The notes under the pieces were generated by a model. It saw only the letters and a list, made by a program, of their open reading frames with translations. It was not told where the DNA came from and made no database searches. The position numbers and the translations under genes were made by a program. Shown here piece by piece: positions 32,422-43,422 of a stretch of DNA of 64,000 nucleotides; positions within the stretch are counted from its first letter, which is position 1, and each line of letters starts with the position of its first letter. The stretch covers positions 6,752,501 through 6,816,500 of the forward strand of contig NZ_CP091716.1 in NCBI RefSeq assembly GCF_022009635.1, given 5' to 3'. The stretch comes from Variovorax paradoxus (GTDB lineage Bacteria > Pseudomonadota > Gammaproteobacteria > Burkholderiales > Burkholderiaceae_C).

Positions 32422-33108
32422 TCAGCCGATGCGCCAGGCCTGCGTCCACACGGCGATGCCGTCGAGCAGCTCTTCCAGCGCCTGCTCGTCGGTACGGCCG
32501 GTGCGCTTGAGCACGCCGAACGAATGGTCGGCGCCGTCAATCTCCAGCACGGTGGCGATCGGACCCAGCGCCTGCACCGTGTCGTCGAAAGGCCCGGGCT
32601 CGGCCAGCGTGTCGCGCGGGCCGTGCGCGAAGAGCATGGGCAGGTCCACATCCCGCAGGTGCGCCGCGCGCTCGGCCGCCTTCGCGGGCGCGCCCGAGGG
32701 GTGCAGCGGAAAGCCCAGGAAGACCAGCCCCTCGACGCCGGGCAGCGGCTCCAGCGCCTGGGCCTGCGACGTCATGCGGCCGCCGAACGACTTGCCGCCC
32801 GCGAAAAGACGCACGCCCGCAAAACGCGTCGACGCGCAGGCCACTGCCGCGCGCACCGTGGCATGCGCCAGCGGTGGTGCGTCGGTGCGCTTGCTGCCCT
32901 GTTCCATGTAGGGGAACTGGTAACGCAGCGTGGCGATGCGCCGCTCGGCGAGGCCCTCGGCCACGGCCTGCATGAACGGATGCCTCATGCCCGCGCCGGC
33001 ACCGTGCGCGAGCACCAGGCATGCCTCGGCCGAGGGAGGCGACATCGCAAGGGCCGACACCGCAATGCCGGGCGTCACGTCGATGGAAAGTTCGTGCAGC
33101 GTAGTCAT
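32422..33108 (-). CDS. alpha/beta-fold hydrolase (KANL3/Tex30, dienelactone hydrolase-like)
   Basis: A 228-residue cytoplasmic alpha/beta hydrolase. The oxyanion strand is LVLAHGAGAGMRHPFM, the nucleophile elbow GGKSFGGRM (Ser in G-K-S-F-G), the acid lies in LFAHGPRDTLAEP and the catalytic His in IDGADHSFGVLK. This order is typical of the KANL3/Tex30-like family. The natural substrate is unknown; esterase activity is plausible. The start was set at ATG 33108, which begins with the conserved first strand. It is divergent from the secreted protein gene at 33255. Confidence 0.83.
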   Translation of the reverse strand: MTTLHELSIDVTPGIAVSALAMSPPSAEACLVLAHGAGAGMRHPFMQAVAEGLAERRIATLRYQFPYMEQGSKRTDAPPLAHATVRAAVACASTRFAGVRLFAGGKSFGGRMTSQAQALEPLPGVEGLVFLGFPLHPSGAPAKAAERAAHLRDVDLPMLFAHGPRDTLAEPGPFDDTVQALGPIATVLEIDGADHSFGVLKRTGRTDEQALEELLDGIAVWTQAWRIG

Positions 33109-33254
33109 CGCGCGAGTGTGCCTGCCACGCACGACACGCGCCTTCGGCGTCGTCCGACACGGGTAAAGATCGGGGCCAATGTAAATTCATGTTTCATTGG
33201 CGGCGCCCATTCCCGCGCTCCTTTCTTCGTCTTCTTTTTCCTGGAGTTTCCGTC

Positions 33255-33686
33255 GTGAGGCACTGGTTGTTGGCTATCGGCATGGTCGGCTGCGTGGCGC
33301 ACGCGCAGCCCGGCTGGTTCACGGTGGTGGGAGATCCGCAGGACAAGCTGGCCGACACGGTGCAGGTCGACCCCGACCGGGTGACGCTCCCCGACACGCC
33401 GGCCGACGCCTCGAAGACCATGAACCTGCGCGTGAGCCGCGCGACGCCTCGCTTCAACTGGGACGGCATCCCTTACCGTTCGTACGAGTCGCGCGTGGTG
33501 TTCGACTGCCAGGCGCGCCGCGCCAGCTACGTGGCCGCGCGCTTCTATGCCCAGCCGCTGTGGCAGGGCGAGCCGCACCACACCGCGGACTACGGCGACG
33601 CCCCCAAGCCGGTGCGCTTCCTGGACATGAAACCCAACCCGACGGCGCGCATCGTGCGCGCGGCCTGCCGCCCGCGCAGCAGCTAG
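33255..33686 (+). CDS. secreted protein, surface-adhesin E-like
   Basis: A 143-residue exported protein. The start was set at GTG 33255, because GGAG lies eight bases before it and the product then begins with a clean signal peptide (VRHWLLAIGMVGCVAHA, cleavage before QPGWF); the in-frame ATG at 33189 would add 22 basic residues. The mature part has two cysteines (FDC and AAC) that could form a disulphide, and the pattern MNLRVSRATPRF...YRSYESRVVFDC typical of surface-adhesin E-like proteins. The role is probably envelope-related. Its stop overlaps the convergent phospholipase D gene by four bases. Confidence 0.7.
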   Translation: MRHWLLAIGMVGCVAHAQPGWFTVVGDPQDKLADTVQVDPDRVTLPDTPADASKTMNLRVSRATPRFNWDGIPYRSYESRVVFDCQARRASYVAARFYAQPLWQGEPHHTADYGDAPKPVRFLDMKPNPTARIVRAACRPRSS

Positions 33687-34963
33687 AGCTGCGACGACAG
33701 CAGCGCCGCCAGGTGTTCCATCGCCTTCTCGTGCAGCGGGCGGTCTTTCCAGGCCTCGTACGTCAGGCGCTTCGACCGGCGCAGGTCGGCCTCGAACTGC
33801 GCGGTCTGCCCGGCGGCGAAGGTCTCGTCGTAGATGTTGAGGTTGGCCTCGTCGTTCAGGCGGAACGAGCGGTTGTCGAAGTTGGTGGAGCCAACCGACA
33901 CCAGCAGGCCGTCGACCGTGAAGACCTTGCAATGGAACATGGTCGGCTGGTATTCGCTGATCTCGGCGCCCGCCTTCAGCAGCGGCCCCCACGCCGCGCG
34001 CGAGGCGCCGCGCACCGTCTGTGAATCGATGATCGGGCCCGGCGTGATGATGCGCAGCCGCACGCCGCGCTGCATGGCCGCCACCAGCGCGCCCACGGTC
34101 AGGTCGTCGGGCACGAAGTAGGCGCTCGACAGGTCGATGGACCTGGTGGCCGCGGCGATCGACAGCAGGTACATGAGATGCATGCTCTCGCTGCCGCCCG
34201 AAGGCGAACTGCTGAACACCTGGGCGCGCCCCTCGCCCATCGAGGGAATCGGTGGAAAGTAGGTTTCGCCGTGCAGCACGTCGCCCGACACCTTCACCCA
34301 GTTGTCCATGAACACGGCCTGCATCTGCGCCACCACCGGCCCCTCGACCTTGTAGTGCGAGTCGCGCCAATGCCCCGCGTCCTGTGCGTCGCCGGTCCAT
34401 TCAGGGGCAATGCCCACGCCGCCGGTGAAGCCGGTGCGACCGTCGACCACCAGCAGCTTGCGGTGGGTGCGATTGTTCATGCGCGCGATGTCGTACCAGC
34501 CCGGCTTGTGGAACTTGCGGATCTGCACGCCGGCGCTTTCCATCTCGCGGACGAAGTCGCCGTCGACCTTGGCGCTGCCCACCCAGTCGAGCAGCACGTG
34601 CACCTTCACGCCCGCGCGGGCGCGCTCGGAAAGCGCGTCGGCGAACTCGCGCCCGATGTCGCCCGACCAGTAGATGTAGGTCTCGAAAGTGATGCTCTTC
34701 CTGGCGCCGCGGATGGCGGCCAGCATCGGCGGAAAGATCCTGTCGCCGTTCTGGAAAGCCTCGAAGCGGTTGCCGCCGGTGATGGGCGGCCCGAGCATCA
34801 CGCCCAGCGCGCGCTGGTATTGCGCGTCGTCCAGCGCGTACTCGCGCTTGACCTGCTCGTCGAGCTTCTTCTCGCCGCTGGTGAAGTTGAGCACCAGCAG
34901 CGTGGCGGCCAGTGTCAGGACGAAAGTCCAGACAACGGCCTTGAGCGTCCCTCGGCGGCGCAC
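33683..34963 (-). CDS. cardiolipin synthase / phospholipase D-family protein
   Basis: A 426-residue membrane-anchored enzyme. One N-terminal membrane helix (VVWTFVLTLAATLLVLNF) is followed by two PLD domains carrying HKD motifs: HRKLLVVDGRTGFTGG and HCKVFTVDGLLVSVGSTNFDNRS. Two complete HKD motifs indicate a transferase or hydrolase of the cardiolipin synthase family (condensing two phosphatidylglycerols, or PG with PE). Having one membrane helix rather than two, it resembles ClsB/ClsC-like enzymes more than ClsA. The gene ends in a four-base overlap with the secreted protein gene. Confidence 0.88.
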   Translation of the reverse strand: MRRRGTLKAVVWTFVLTLAATLLVLNFTSGEKKLDEQVKREYALDDAQYQRALGVMLGPPITGGNRFEAFQNGDRIFPPMLAAIRGARKSITFETYIYWSGDIGREFADALSERARAGVKVHVLLDWVGSAKVDGDFVREMESAGVQIRKFHKPGWYDIARMNNRTHRKLLVVDGRTGFTGGVGIAPEWTGDAQDAGHWRDSHYKVEGPVVAQMQAVFMDNWVKVSGDVLHGETYFPPIPSMGEGRAQVFSSSPSGGSESMHLMYLLSIAAATRSIDLSSAYFVPDDLTVGALVAAMQRGVRLRIITPGPIIDSQTVRGASRAAWGPLLKAGAEISEYQPTMFHCKVFTVDGLLVSVGSTNFDNRSFRLNDEANLNIYDETFAAGQTAQFEADLRRSKRLTYEAWKDRPLHEKAMEHLAALLSSQL

Positions 34964-34996
34964 GTCAGGACGCGGAGCCCATATCGCTCAAGCGGA

Positions 34997-35629
34997 TCAG
35001 TCGATCAGCTGCGTCTTGATCGCGTAGTAGGTCAGGTCGCTGTTGGTGGAGAGGTTCATCTTCTCCATGAGGCGCGTGCGGTAGGTGCTGATGGTCTTCA
35101 CCGACAGCGACAGCGCCTCGCCGATGCTGCCCACCGACTCACCCTTGGCGAGCTTGAGGAACACCTGGAACTCGCGTTCCGACAGGTGCTTGTGCGGCGG
35201 CGCGTTGTCCTTGCGCTCGAGCTGCCCGGCCAGCAGCTCGGCCACCGAGGGCGAGATGTAGCGGCGGCCCAGCGCCACCGTGCGGATCGCCCGCGCGATT
35301 TCCTCGGGCTCGCATTCCTTGTTGAGATAGCCCGACGCGCCCTGGCGGATCAGGTTCACCGCGTAGTGCTCCTCGGGGTAGCCGCTCAGAATGAGCACGC
35401 CCAGGTCGGGCGCCTTGGCGCGCACCATGGCGAGCGCGTCGATGCCGCTCTGGCCGGGCATCGAGAGGTCCATCACGAGCACGTCGATGTCGGCGGTGCG
35501 CACGAGGTCGATGGCCTCTCGGCCCGAGCCGGCCTCGCCGACCACGCGGAAGTCGACGAAGGTGGAGAAGAACGCCTTGAGGCCTGTGCGGACGACGGCG
35601 TGGTCGTCGACGATGCCGATCTTGATCAT
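34997..35629 (-). CDS. NarL/FixJ-type response regulator
   Basis: A 210-residue two-domain regulator. The receiver starts MIKIGIVDDHAVVRTGLK and has the phospho-acceptor Asp in DVLVMDLSMPGQ and the conserved Lys in GYLNKECEPEE. A C-terminal LuxR-type helix-turn-helix follows (LSEREFQVFLKLAKGESVGSIGEALSLSVKTISTYRTRLMEKM). The start at ATG 35629 begins with the first receiver strand. No histidine kinase gene is adjacent, so it is an orphan in this window and its input signal is not known. A dyad at 35722-35745 lies upstream. Confidence 0.9.
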   Translation of the reverse strand: MIKIGIVDDHAVVRTGLKAFFSTFVDFRVVGEAGSGREAIDLVRTADIDVLVMDLSMPGQSGIDALAMVRAKAPDLGVLILSGYPEEHYAVNLIRQGASGYLNKECEPEEIARAIRTVALGRRYISPSVAELLAGQLERKDNAPPHKHLSEREFQVFLKLAKGESVGSIGEALSLSVKTISTYRTRLMEKMNLSTNSDLTYYAIKTQLID

Positions 35630-35721
35630 GGTGTTGTTCCTGCTTGAAGCGATGCGCGCCAGGATGCGGCGCGACAGGGGAACGAAGATGCCACAGGCAT
35701 CGGCCCGCAAAACGCCCGAAA

Positions 35722-35745
35722 TGCAGGACGCGGCGTTGTCCTGCA
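35722..35745. promoter_or_regulatory. inverted repeat TGCAGGAC-N8-GTCCTGCA
   Basis: Perfect 8-base arms, with a third TGCAGGA at 35752. It lies about 93 bases upstream of the response-regulator start and 51 beyond the end of the polyamine-type permease gene. It could be an autoregulatory site or a weak terminator stem; no T-run follows on the minus strand. Confidence 0.4.
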
Positions 35746-35795
35746 CGGCAATGCAGGATCGGCTGTCGCCCGCGTCGGACGGAAGCGACGCGGCG

Positions 35796-36629
35796 TCAGG
35801 TCCGGGGCGGCCGCCTGCCCTGCAGCAAGGCGCCGATGCCCAGCACGACCGCGAGCGTCACCGCCAGCAGCATGAAGGCCAGCGCGGCGCCGAATGGCCA
35901 GTTGTTCAGGCCGACGAACTGCTGGTAGATCTCCGGCGTCATCATCCTGAAGCGCGGGCCGCCGATCAGCACCGGCGTCGCATAGGCGTTCATGCACAGG
36001 ATGAAGACCAACGACATGCCCGCGATCACGCCCGGCATGGCCTGCGGCAGCACCACGCGGCGAAACACGGTGAAGGGCCGCGCGCCCAGGTTGGCGGCCG
36101 CTTCTTCCACGTTGCGCGGAATGCCCTCGATGACGCTGGCCAGCGTCATCACCATCAGCGGCAGCACGATGGTGACCATCACGCCCACCACGGCCGGCCG
36201 GTTGAACATGAGCTGCATGGGCTCGCGCACGAGCCCGCTCCACTGCGCCACCGCGTTGAACAGGCCGCTGTTGCCCAGCAGCGCCAGCCAGCCGGCCGAG
36301 CGCACCACGTTGCCCACCATCAGCGGCAGGATGGTGGCGAGCGTGAGCCACATCTTCCAGCGCCGCGGCATGCGCGCCAGCGTGTAGCCGGCGGGCAGCC
36401 CCACCAGCAGCGCGATCAGCGTGGTCACGGCGGCGACCTGCAGGGTCGTCGACAGTACCTCGCGGAAGTACGGGTCGGCGAACACCTGCACGTAGTTGCG
36501 CGGCGTGAACGCCTCGACCATCAGTTCGGTGGGCGTGTAGATGTTGAGCGAGTAGCGCAGCAGCATCGCCATGGGGGCCACCATCAGCGCCAGCACGATG
36601 GCAATGGCCGGAAGGGTCAGCAGGCGCAT
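35796..36629 (-). CDS. ABC transporter permease, spermidine/putrescine type (second permease)
   Basis: A 277-residue membrane protein with about six helices and the coupling motif EEAAANLGARPFTVFRRVVLPQAMPGVIAG, placing it in the polyamine/iron/thiamine-type permease family (PotB/PotC-like). It starts three bases after the stop of the binding-protein gene (36633). It is the last gene of the operon that begins at 42252. The substrate is not necessarily a polyamine, because the operon also encodes an amidohydrolase. Confidence 0.88.
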   Translation of the reverse strand: MRLLTLPAIAIVLALMVAPMAMLLRYSLNIYTPTELMVEAFTPRNYVQVFADPYFREVLSTTLQVAAVTTLIALLVGLPAGYTLARMPRRWKMWLTLATILPLMVGNVVRSAGWLALLGNSGLFNAVAQWSGLVREPMQLMFNRPAVVGVMVTIVLPLMVMTLASVIEGIPRNVEEAAANLGARPFTVFRRVVLPQAMPGVIAGMSLVFILCMNAYATPVLIGGPRFRMMTPEIYQQFVGLNNWPFGAALAFMLLAVTLAVVLGIGALLQGRRPPRT

Positions 36630-36632
36630 CGC

Positions 36633-37670
36633 TCAGGCCTTGAAGTCGCGCGACCAGTACTGCTGCAGCGCCGGCATGGCCTGGGCGAAGTAGCCGAAGT
36701 CGGGCACCTTGAAGCGCGACTGCTCCTCGGGCGTGAACGCGATCTGCGCGGCCAGCTCGGCCGGCAGGCGGGCATTGGTGACGGTGGGCACGTAGCCCAT
36801 GCGCTCGGCGAACGCGGCCTGCGCGCGCGCGTCGAGCATGGCGTCCAGGTAGGCGAAGGCGTTGTCCTTCTGCTGGCTGTTCTTGGGCACCACGGCGCTG
36901 AAGGTGGTGGGCATGATGCCCTCGGCCGGCACCGCCGCGGCCACGCTCACGCCGGCGCGGCGCCACTGGTACACGCGGGCGCGCCAGGCCAGCGTGATCC
37001 AGATGTCCTCCGACTTGAGCGCCTGCGCCACCGCCTCGTTGGTGGCGAAGATCTTGGGCGACAGCGCCTTCATCTCGCCGAGCTTCTTCATGCCCGGCGC
37101 CAGGTCCGACAGCGTGCCGCCGGCCGCCAGCGAGGCAGCGGCGATGTTGTACGGGAACAGGATCTCGGCCAGGCCGACGCGGCCCTTGTACTTCGGGTCC
37201 CAGAGGTCGTTGAACGACTTCGGCGGCGTCCTGATCTTGTCGGGGTTGTAGGCGATGACCAGGCCCGAGTAGACGTGCGGCACCGCCTGCGGCTGGCGCA
37301 GCGCGGCGATGGCGTTCCTGGCGTTCGGCACGTTGGCGTCGGTCAGCGTCTCGAACAGGCCCATCTGCGCGAGGCCGCTGGCCTCGAAGTCGACCAGCGA
37401 CACCACGTCGAGGCTGCCGCGCCGGCTGTTGCGCTCGGCCAGCAGCTTGGCCTTGCGCGGCGGGCCGTCGTCGGTGCTCTGCACCGCCTCGATGCCGCGC
37501 GGCTTGAGCAGCGGCTGCTCGACGTTCTTGCCGAGCAGGTCGCCGTAGTCGCCGCCCCAGGTGGCGATGACGACGCGCCCGCCGACGGCGGCGAACGCGG
37601 GCGCGGAAGCGGCCAGCGGCAGCGAGGCGGCGGCCAGCAGCAGGGAACGGCGTGTGGAGTGTGAGGACAT
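36633..37670 (-). CDS. ABC transporter substrate-binding protein (polyamine/PotD type)
   Basis: A 345-residue extracytoplasmic binding protein. The N-terminus STRRSLLLAAASLPLAASAPAFA is a signal peptide, and the paired arginines suggest possible Tat export. The mature part begins RVVIATWGGDYGDLLGKNVEQPLL, characteristic of the PotD/PotF-like family, with PYNIAAASLAAGG and WLAWRARVYQWRRAG-like segments (here ITLAWRARVYQWRRAG) in the ligand cleft. The start was set at ATG 37670. It lies between the ATPase and the last permease; the 31-base gap upstream is the largest within this operon. Confidence 0.88.
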   Translation of the reverse strand: MSSHSTRRSLLLAAASLPLAASAPAFAAVGGRVVIATWGGDYGDLLGKNVEQPLLKPRGIEAVQSTDDGPPRKAKLLAERNSRRGSLDVVSLVDFEASGLAQMGLFETLTDANVPNARNAIAALRQPQAVPHVYSGLVIAYNPDKIRTPPKSFNDLWDPKYKGRVGLAEILFPYNIAAASLAAGGTLSDLAPGMKKLGEMKALSPKIFATNEAVAQALKSEDIWITLAWRARVYQWRRAGVSVAAAVPAEGIMPTTFSAVVPKNSQQKDNAFAYLDAMLDARAQAAFAERMGYVPTVTNARLPAELAAQIAFTPEEQSRFKVPDFGYFAQAMPALQQYWSRDFKA

Positions 37671-37701
37671 GGCGGTTGTTGGAGAGAGTGGAAAGGAAGG
37701 T

Positions 37702-38774
<1,073 letters not shown>

Positions 38775-38778
<4 letters not shown>

Positions 38779-39574
38779 GTGGTCACCCGGGACAGACTGA
38801 CGAAACGATCCGCCACCAGCAGGAGCACGGCGATGAGCACGGTCTGCACCGTGCCGACCGCGGCCAGTGTCGGGTCCATGTTGAAGTTGAGGTAGCTCAG
38901 CATTTCGACCGGCAAGGTCGCGTACCCGGGGCCGGTGAGCATCATGGTCATCTCCAGGTTCTCGAAGCTCGCGATGAAGCTGAAGACGGCCGCGGCCACG
39001 ATGCCGGCCCGCATGGAAGGCAGCGTGACGCGCAGGAACACCGTGGCCGGCCGCGCGCCCAGGTTGGCGGCGGCTTCCTCCGGCGCGCGGCCCAGCCCCT
39101 GCAGGCTGGCCGACACGAGCCGCACCGTCCACGGAATGGCCAGCAGCGCATGCGCGGCGATCAGGCCCGGCAGCGTGGCGACGATCCGCAGGTCGACGGC
39201 GTTGTCGATCTGCACGAAGAACACGTAGATGCCGGTGCCCAGCACCACGCCCGGAAAGGCCAGCGGCGACAGCAGCAGCGCGGCCAGCGCGCGCCGCCCG
39301 CGAAAGCTGCCGCGCTCGATGGCGTAGGCCGCCACGGTGCCGGTGCTCACGCCGAGCAGCGCGGAGACGGCCGCCAGCTGCAGCGACAGCATGAAGCTGC
39401 CCGCGAACTGCGGCTTGCTCCATGCATTGGCGTACCAGTGCAGCGAGTAGCCCTCGGGCGGAAAGCTCATGATCGGCTGCCTGAAGAAGCTGAGCCAGGC
39501 CACGGTGACGAGCGGCAGCAGCATGACCGCGTATGCGGCGGCCACGGCCAGCCGGCGGGCGGCGGTGGCGGGCC

Positions 39575-39578
<4 letters not shown>
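38775..39578 (-). CDS. ABC transporter permease, spermidine/putrescine type (first permease)
   Basis: A 267-residue membrane protein with about six helices and the coupling loop EEAAANLGARPATVFLRVTLPSMRAGIVAA, very like that of the second permease at 35796. The pair makes a PotBC-like heterodimer. It is coupled at both ends: its ATG overlaps the CobW-type stop as ATGA (39575-39578), and its stop overlaps the ATPase start. The N-terminal segment AVMLLPLVTVAWLSFFRQPIMSFPPEGYSL is typical of the PotC branch. Confidence 0.88.
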
Positions 39579-40629
<1,051 letters not shown>

Positions 40630-40633
<4 letters not shown>

Positions 40634-42252
40634 GCGGCGGGCGCCTGCGCCGCGGCGGCTTCGGCATGGCTGGCCGCCACCATCGCGCGCACGTCGGCCA
40701 GCAGCTCGGCGGTGTCGTAGCAGATGCCTGCGGCAATGGTGCGGCTCAGGCCGCGCTGCCATTCGACGCGCCGGGTGTCGTCGTTCAGCCGCATGGCGCC
40801 GGTGCCGTAGAGCAGCTTGAAGTCTTCCAGCGGGTTCTGGTCGTGCACCAGCAGGTCGGCGCGCTTGCCTACTTCCAGGCTGCCGCAGTCGGCCTCGACG
40901 CCCAGCAGATGCGCGCCCTCGATGGTGGCGGCGCGCAGCACTTCCAGCGGATGGAAGCCGGCCTCCTGCAGCATTTCGAGCTCGCGCACGAAGCCGAAGC
41001 CGAACACCTGGAAGATGAAGCCGGAGTCGCTGCCCGCGCAGACGCGCCCGCCGCGGTTCTTGTATTCGTTGATGAAACGCATCCAGAGCCGGTAGTTCTC
41101 CTTCCACTCGATCTCGTTCTTCGTCGACCAGCGGTACCAGTAGGAGCCGTGGCCGCCGCGGTAGGGCTGGAAGTTGTCCCAGTAGCTCTTCCAGGTGTAT
41201 TCGTCGTGCCAGTCGGCGCGGCGGGTGCGCATGAGGTCGCGGTTGGCGTCGTAGATGCCGAAGGTCGGCACGAAGGTGAAGCCGAGTTCGAGAAAGCGGT
41301 CCATCGCGTTGCGCCAGGTGGCGCTGCCGGGCTGCGCGGCCTGGCCGAAGCCCTGGCCGGCGACGGAGAAGCGGAAGTACTCGTCGCCGTAGTTGTAGTC
41401 GGCCGGGTAGTCCTGCACCACGCGATGCTCGAACAGGGCCTCGGGCAGGCCGTAGTAGTGCTCGGCACTGGTCAGGCCCCATTGCGCGGTGGTGAGCGCG
41501 TTCATGCGGGTCACCGCTGTCTGCGCATGGTGGCAGCCGCTGCGCAGGCCGAGGCTGGCGCATTCGGCCAGCGCGGCCTGCATGATGGCCGGCGAGGCGC
41601 CGAAGAACTTCACGCCGTCGGCGCCGCGCGCCTTCAGCCGGCCCAGCCAGTCGCGCGCCTGCTCTGGCGTGTGGATGATCTTCAGGATGTCGTTGACCGC
41701 CGGAAAGTAGGCATGCGCCAGGATGCGCGGCGCGGCGATGGTGCCGGCCGCCGCGCGCTCGCGCTGGTCCAGCGTCCAGCCCAGGCCGTTGAAGCAGCCC
41801 ATCTCGCGCACGGTGGTCACGCCGTGGGCCAGCCAGAGCTTGTAGACGTAGTCGGCCGGCGGCGCGTTGCCGGCCACGAAGGGCGAGCCGATGTGCGCAT
41901 GCGCGTCGACGAAGCCCGGCGTGACGAACTTGCCGTGGCAGTCGATCTCGTGCTCGCCGGCGGCCGGGCGCGCGGCCGGGTCGATGGCCGTGCGCGGCGC
42001 GCCGACGCCGCGCATCTCGGCGATGCGGTCGCCCTCGATCACGATGTCGACCGGCCCCCAGGGCGGCGCGCCCGTGCCGTCGATGACGGTGGCGCCGCGC
42101 AGCACCAGCCGCGCGAACGGCCCCTCGCCGCGGTCGCGGCCGGTGGCGCGGCGTTTTTCCTGCGCGCCGCGCAGCCTGCGCCCGGCCGCGATCTCGTCGC
42201 CGGCCTCGACGGCCGGCATGCTGTTGCCCTGCATCTCGGATGCTGTTGTCAC
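40630..42252 (-). CDS. metal-dependent amidohydrolase
   Basis: A 540-residue amidohydrolase-superfamily enzyme. The metal site reads VDAHAHIG near residue 115, with further candidate ligands DGVKFFG (Lys), CHHAQTAV, SAEHYYG and GSDSGF (Asp), the full imidazolonepropionase/prolidase-like set. The C-terminal sheet has LEVGKRADLLVHDQNPLEDF. No signal peptide is present. The GTG start at 42252 is preceded by a good ribosome site GAGGAGA. The stop overlaps the CobW-type gene. It is the first gene of a six-gene operon with the polyamine-type importer, so it probably hydrolyses the imported compound. The exact bond cleaved is unknown. Confidence 0.88.
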
Positions 42253-42269
42253 GCGAATCTCCTCGAAAA

Positions 42270-42365
42270 CATCCGGACTGCCGGATGGCGAGGTCGATTC
42301 TTTCGAGCGAGGGGGTATGCCGTCTCGGTCAATCCTGCTCGGCGCACAGCATGTTCTTGCTGTGC
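42270..42365. promoter_or_regulatory. promoter region of the amidohydrolase operon with two dyads
   Basis: CATCCGG-ACTG-CCGGATG at 42270-42287 and GCACAGCA-TGTTCT-TGCTGTGC at 42344-42365, both perfect, lie between the AraC-type gene end and the operon start. The first can be an operator or leader stem; the second, 26 bases beyond the AraC stop, may be that gene's terminator stem or an activator site. Confidence 0.45.
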
Positions 42366-42390
42366 AGCCGGCCGGCCGGCAAGGGCGGCG

Positions 42391-43287
42391 CTACTGCTGC
42401 CGCGCCTGCCGGTAGCCCTGCGGCGTCACGCCCTCGGCCTTGCGGAACAGGCGCGCGAGGTGGCTGGAGTCGGAGAAGCCGCAGTCCATGGCGATCTGCA
42501 GGATGTTCTTGTCGGAGAACGCCAGGTCGGCCTTGGCCAGCCGCAGCCGGGCCGCCACCAGGTGCGCATGCGGCGTGAGGCCGTAGCGCTGCTTGAAGCG
42601 GCGCGCGAAGTGGAATTCGCTCATGCCGGCCAGCCGCGCGAGCCGGGCCACGCTGAGCGCCTCGTGCGGATGGCGCTCCACGTGCTCGAACGCCGCCTGC
42701 AGGCCCTCATGCGCGGCGGGCTGCGCGGCGCCGCTGGTCACGCGGCCGTAGTTGCCCAGCAGGTGCGCCACCAGCGACTGCGCGATGCCGTCGGCATACA
42801 TGCGGCCCGCCGGACCGTCCGCGTCGAGCGCTGCGACGAACTGCGCGCCCAGCTGCCGGCCGACATGGTCGTCGCGGTACAGCGGGCCGTCGTTCGGCTC
42901 GAAGTCCTCGAAGTCCAGGCCGAAGCGGCGCGCGGCCAGGCGCAGGTCATCGAGCGAGAAATGGATGTGCAGCAGGTCGAACGGACTCGGCGACTCGAAG
43001 CCGGTGTGCTCGATGCTGCGCGAATCGATGAGCCGCACGCTGCCGCCGCGGATGGGGCCGTCCCAGATCACCGCGTCGTCCACGCGCGAGCAGGCGTCCA
43101 TGGGCTGCAGCACCATCGAAAAGAGCATGAAGTCGGGCGAGGTGGCGACGTTGAACTCGAAGGGACCGCCGGTGGTGCGCGTCCAGCGCAGCACCGAGAT
43201 GCCGGTGGACGGCAGGTCGATGAGGGCGCCCGCGCTGCGCATGCCCCACAGGTCTTCCATGTCGTTCAGGTGGCGCAGCGGTCGCAT
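42391..43287 (-). CDS. AraC-family transcriptional regulator
   Basis: A 298-residue regulator. The N-terminal 190 residues form an AraC-binding-like sensory domain (strands at FEFNVATSPDFMLFSMVLQPMDAC and SFFDLLHIHFSLDD-like regions). Two helix-turn-helices follow in the last 100 residues (LSVARLARLAGMSEFHFARRFKQRYGLTPHAHL, then ILQIAMDCGFSDSSHLARLFRKAEGVTPQGYR). The start was set at ATG 43287. It lies just upstream of, and on the same strand as, the amidohydrolase operon and is the obvious candidate activator. A small dyad CGAGGG-N6-CCCTCG (43314-43331) lies in its own leader. Confidence 0.88.
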   Translation of the reverse strand: MRPLRHLNDMEDLWGMRSAGALIDLPSTGISVLRWTRTTGGPFEFNVATSPDFMLFSMVLQPMDACSRVDDAVIWDGPIRGGSVRLIDSRSIEHTGFESPSPFDLLHIHFSLDDLRLAARRFGLDFEDFEPNDGPLYRDDHVGRQLGAQFVAALDADGPAGRMYADGIAQSLVAHLLGNYGRVTSGAAQPAAHEGLQAAFEHVERHPHEALSVARLARLAGMSEFHFARRFKQRYGLTPHAHLVAARLRLAKADLAFSDKNILQIAMDCGFSDSSHLARLFRKAEGVTPQGYRQARQQ

Positions 43288-43422
43288 GAGTTTCGTGCCT
43301 GGGAGGGGTTGCGCGAGGGGGATGTCCCTCGAAGGTGCACAAATTCTCAAGCATTTTCCAGGCCACCGGCGGCGGGAATTCCCTGTCCGCGGCGTCGCGC
43401 GGGCGACCCCGATGCGCCTCTC

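Noticed and set aside
43288..43422. A small gene or riboswitch between map and the AraC regulator
   Set aside because: Only a short dyad (43314-43331) is visible; no coding frame with a start signal and no known riboswitch layout.
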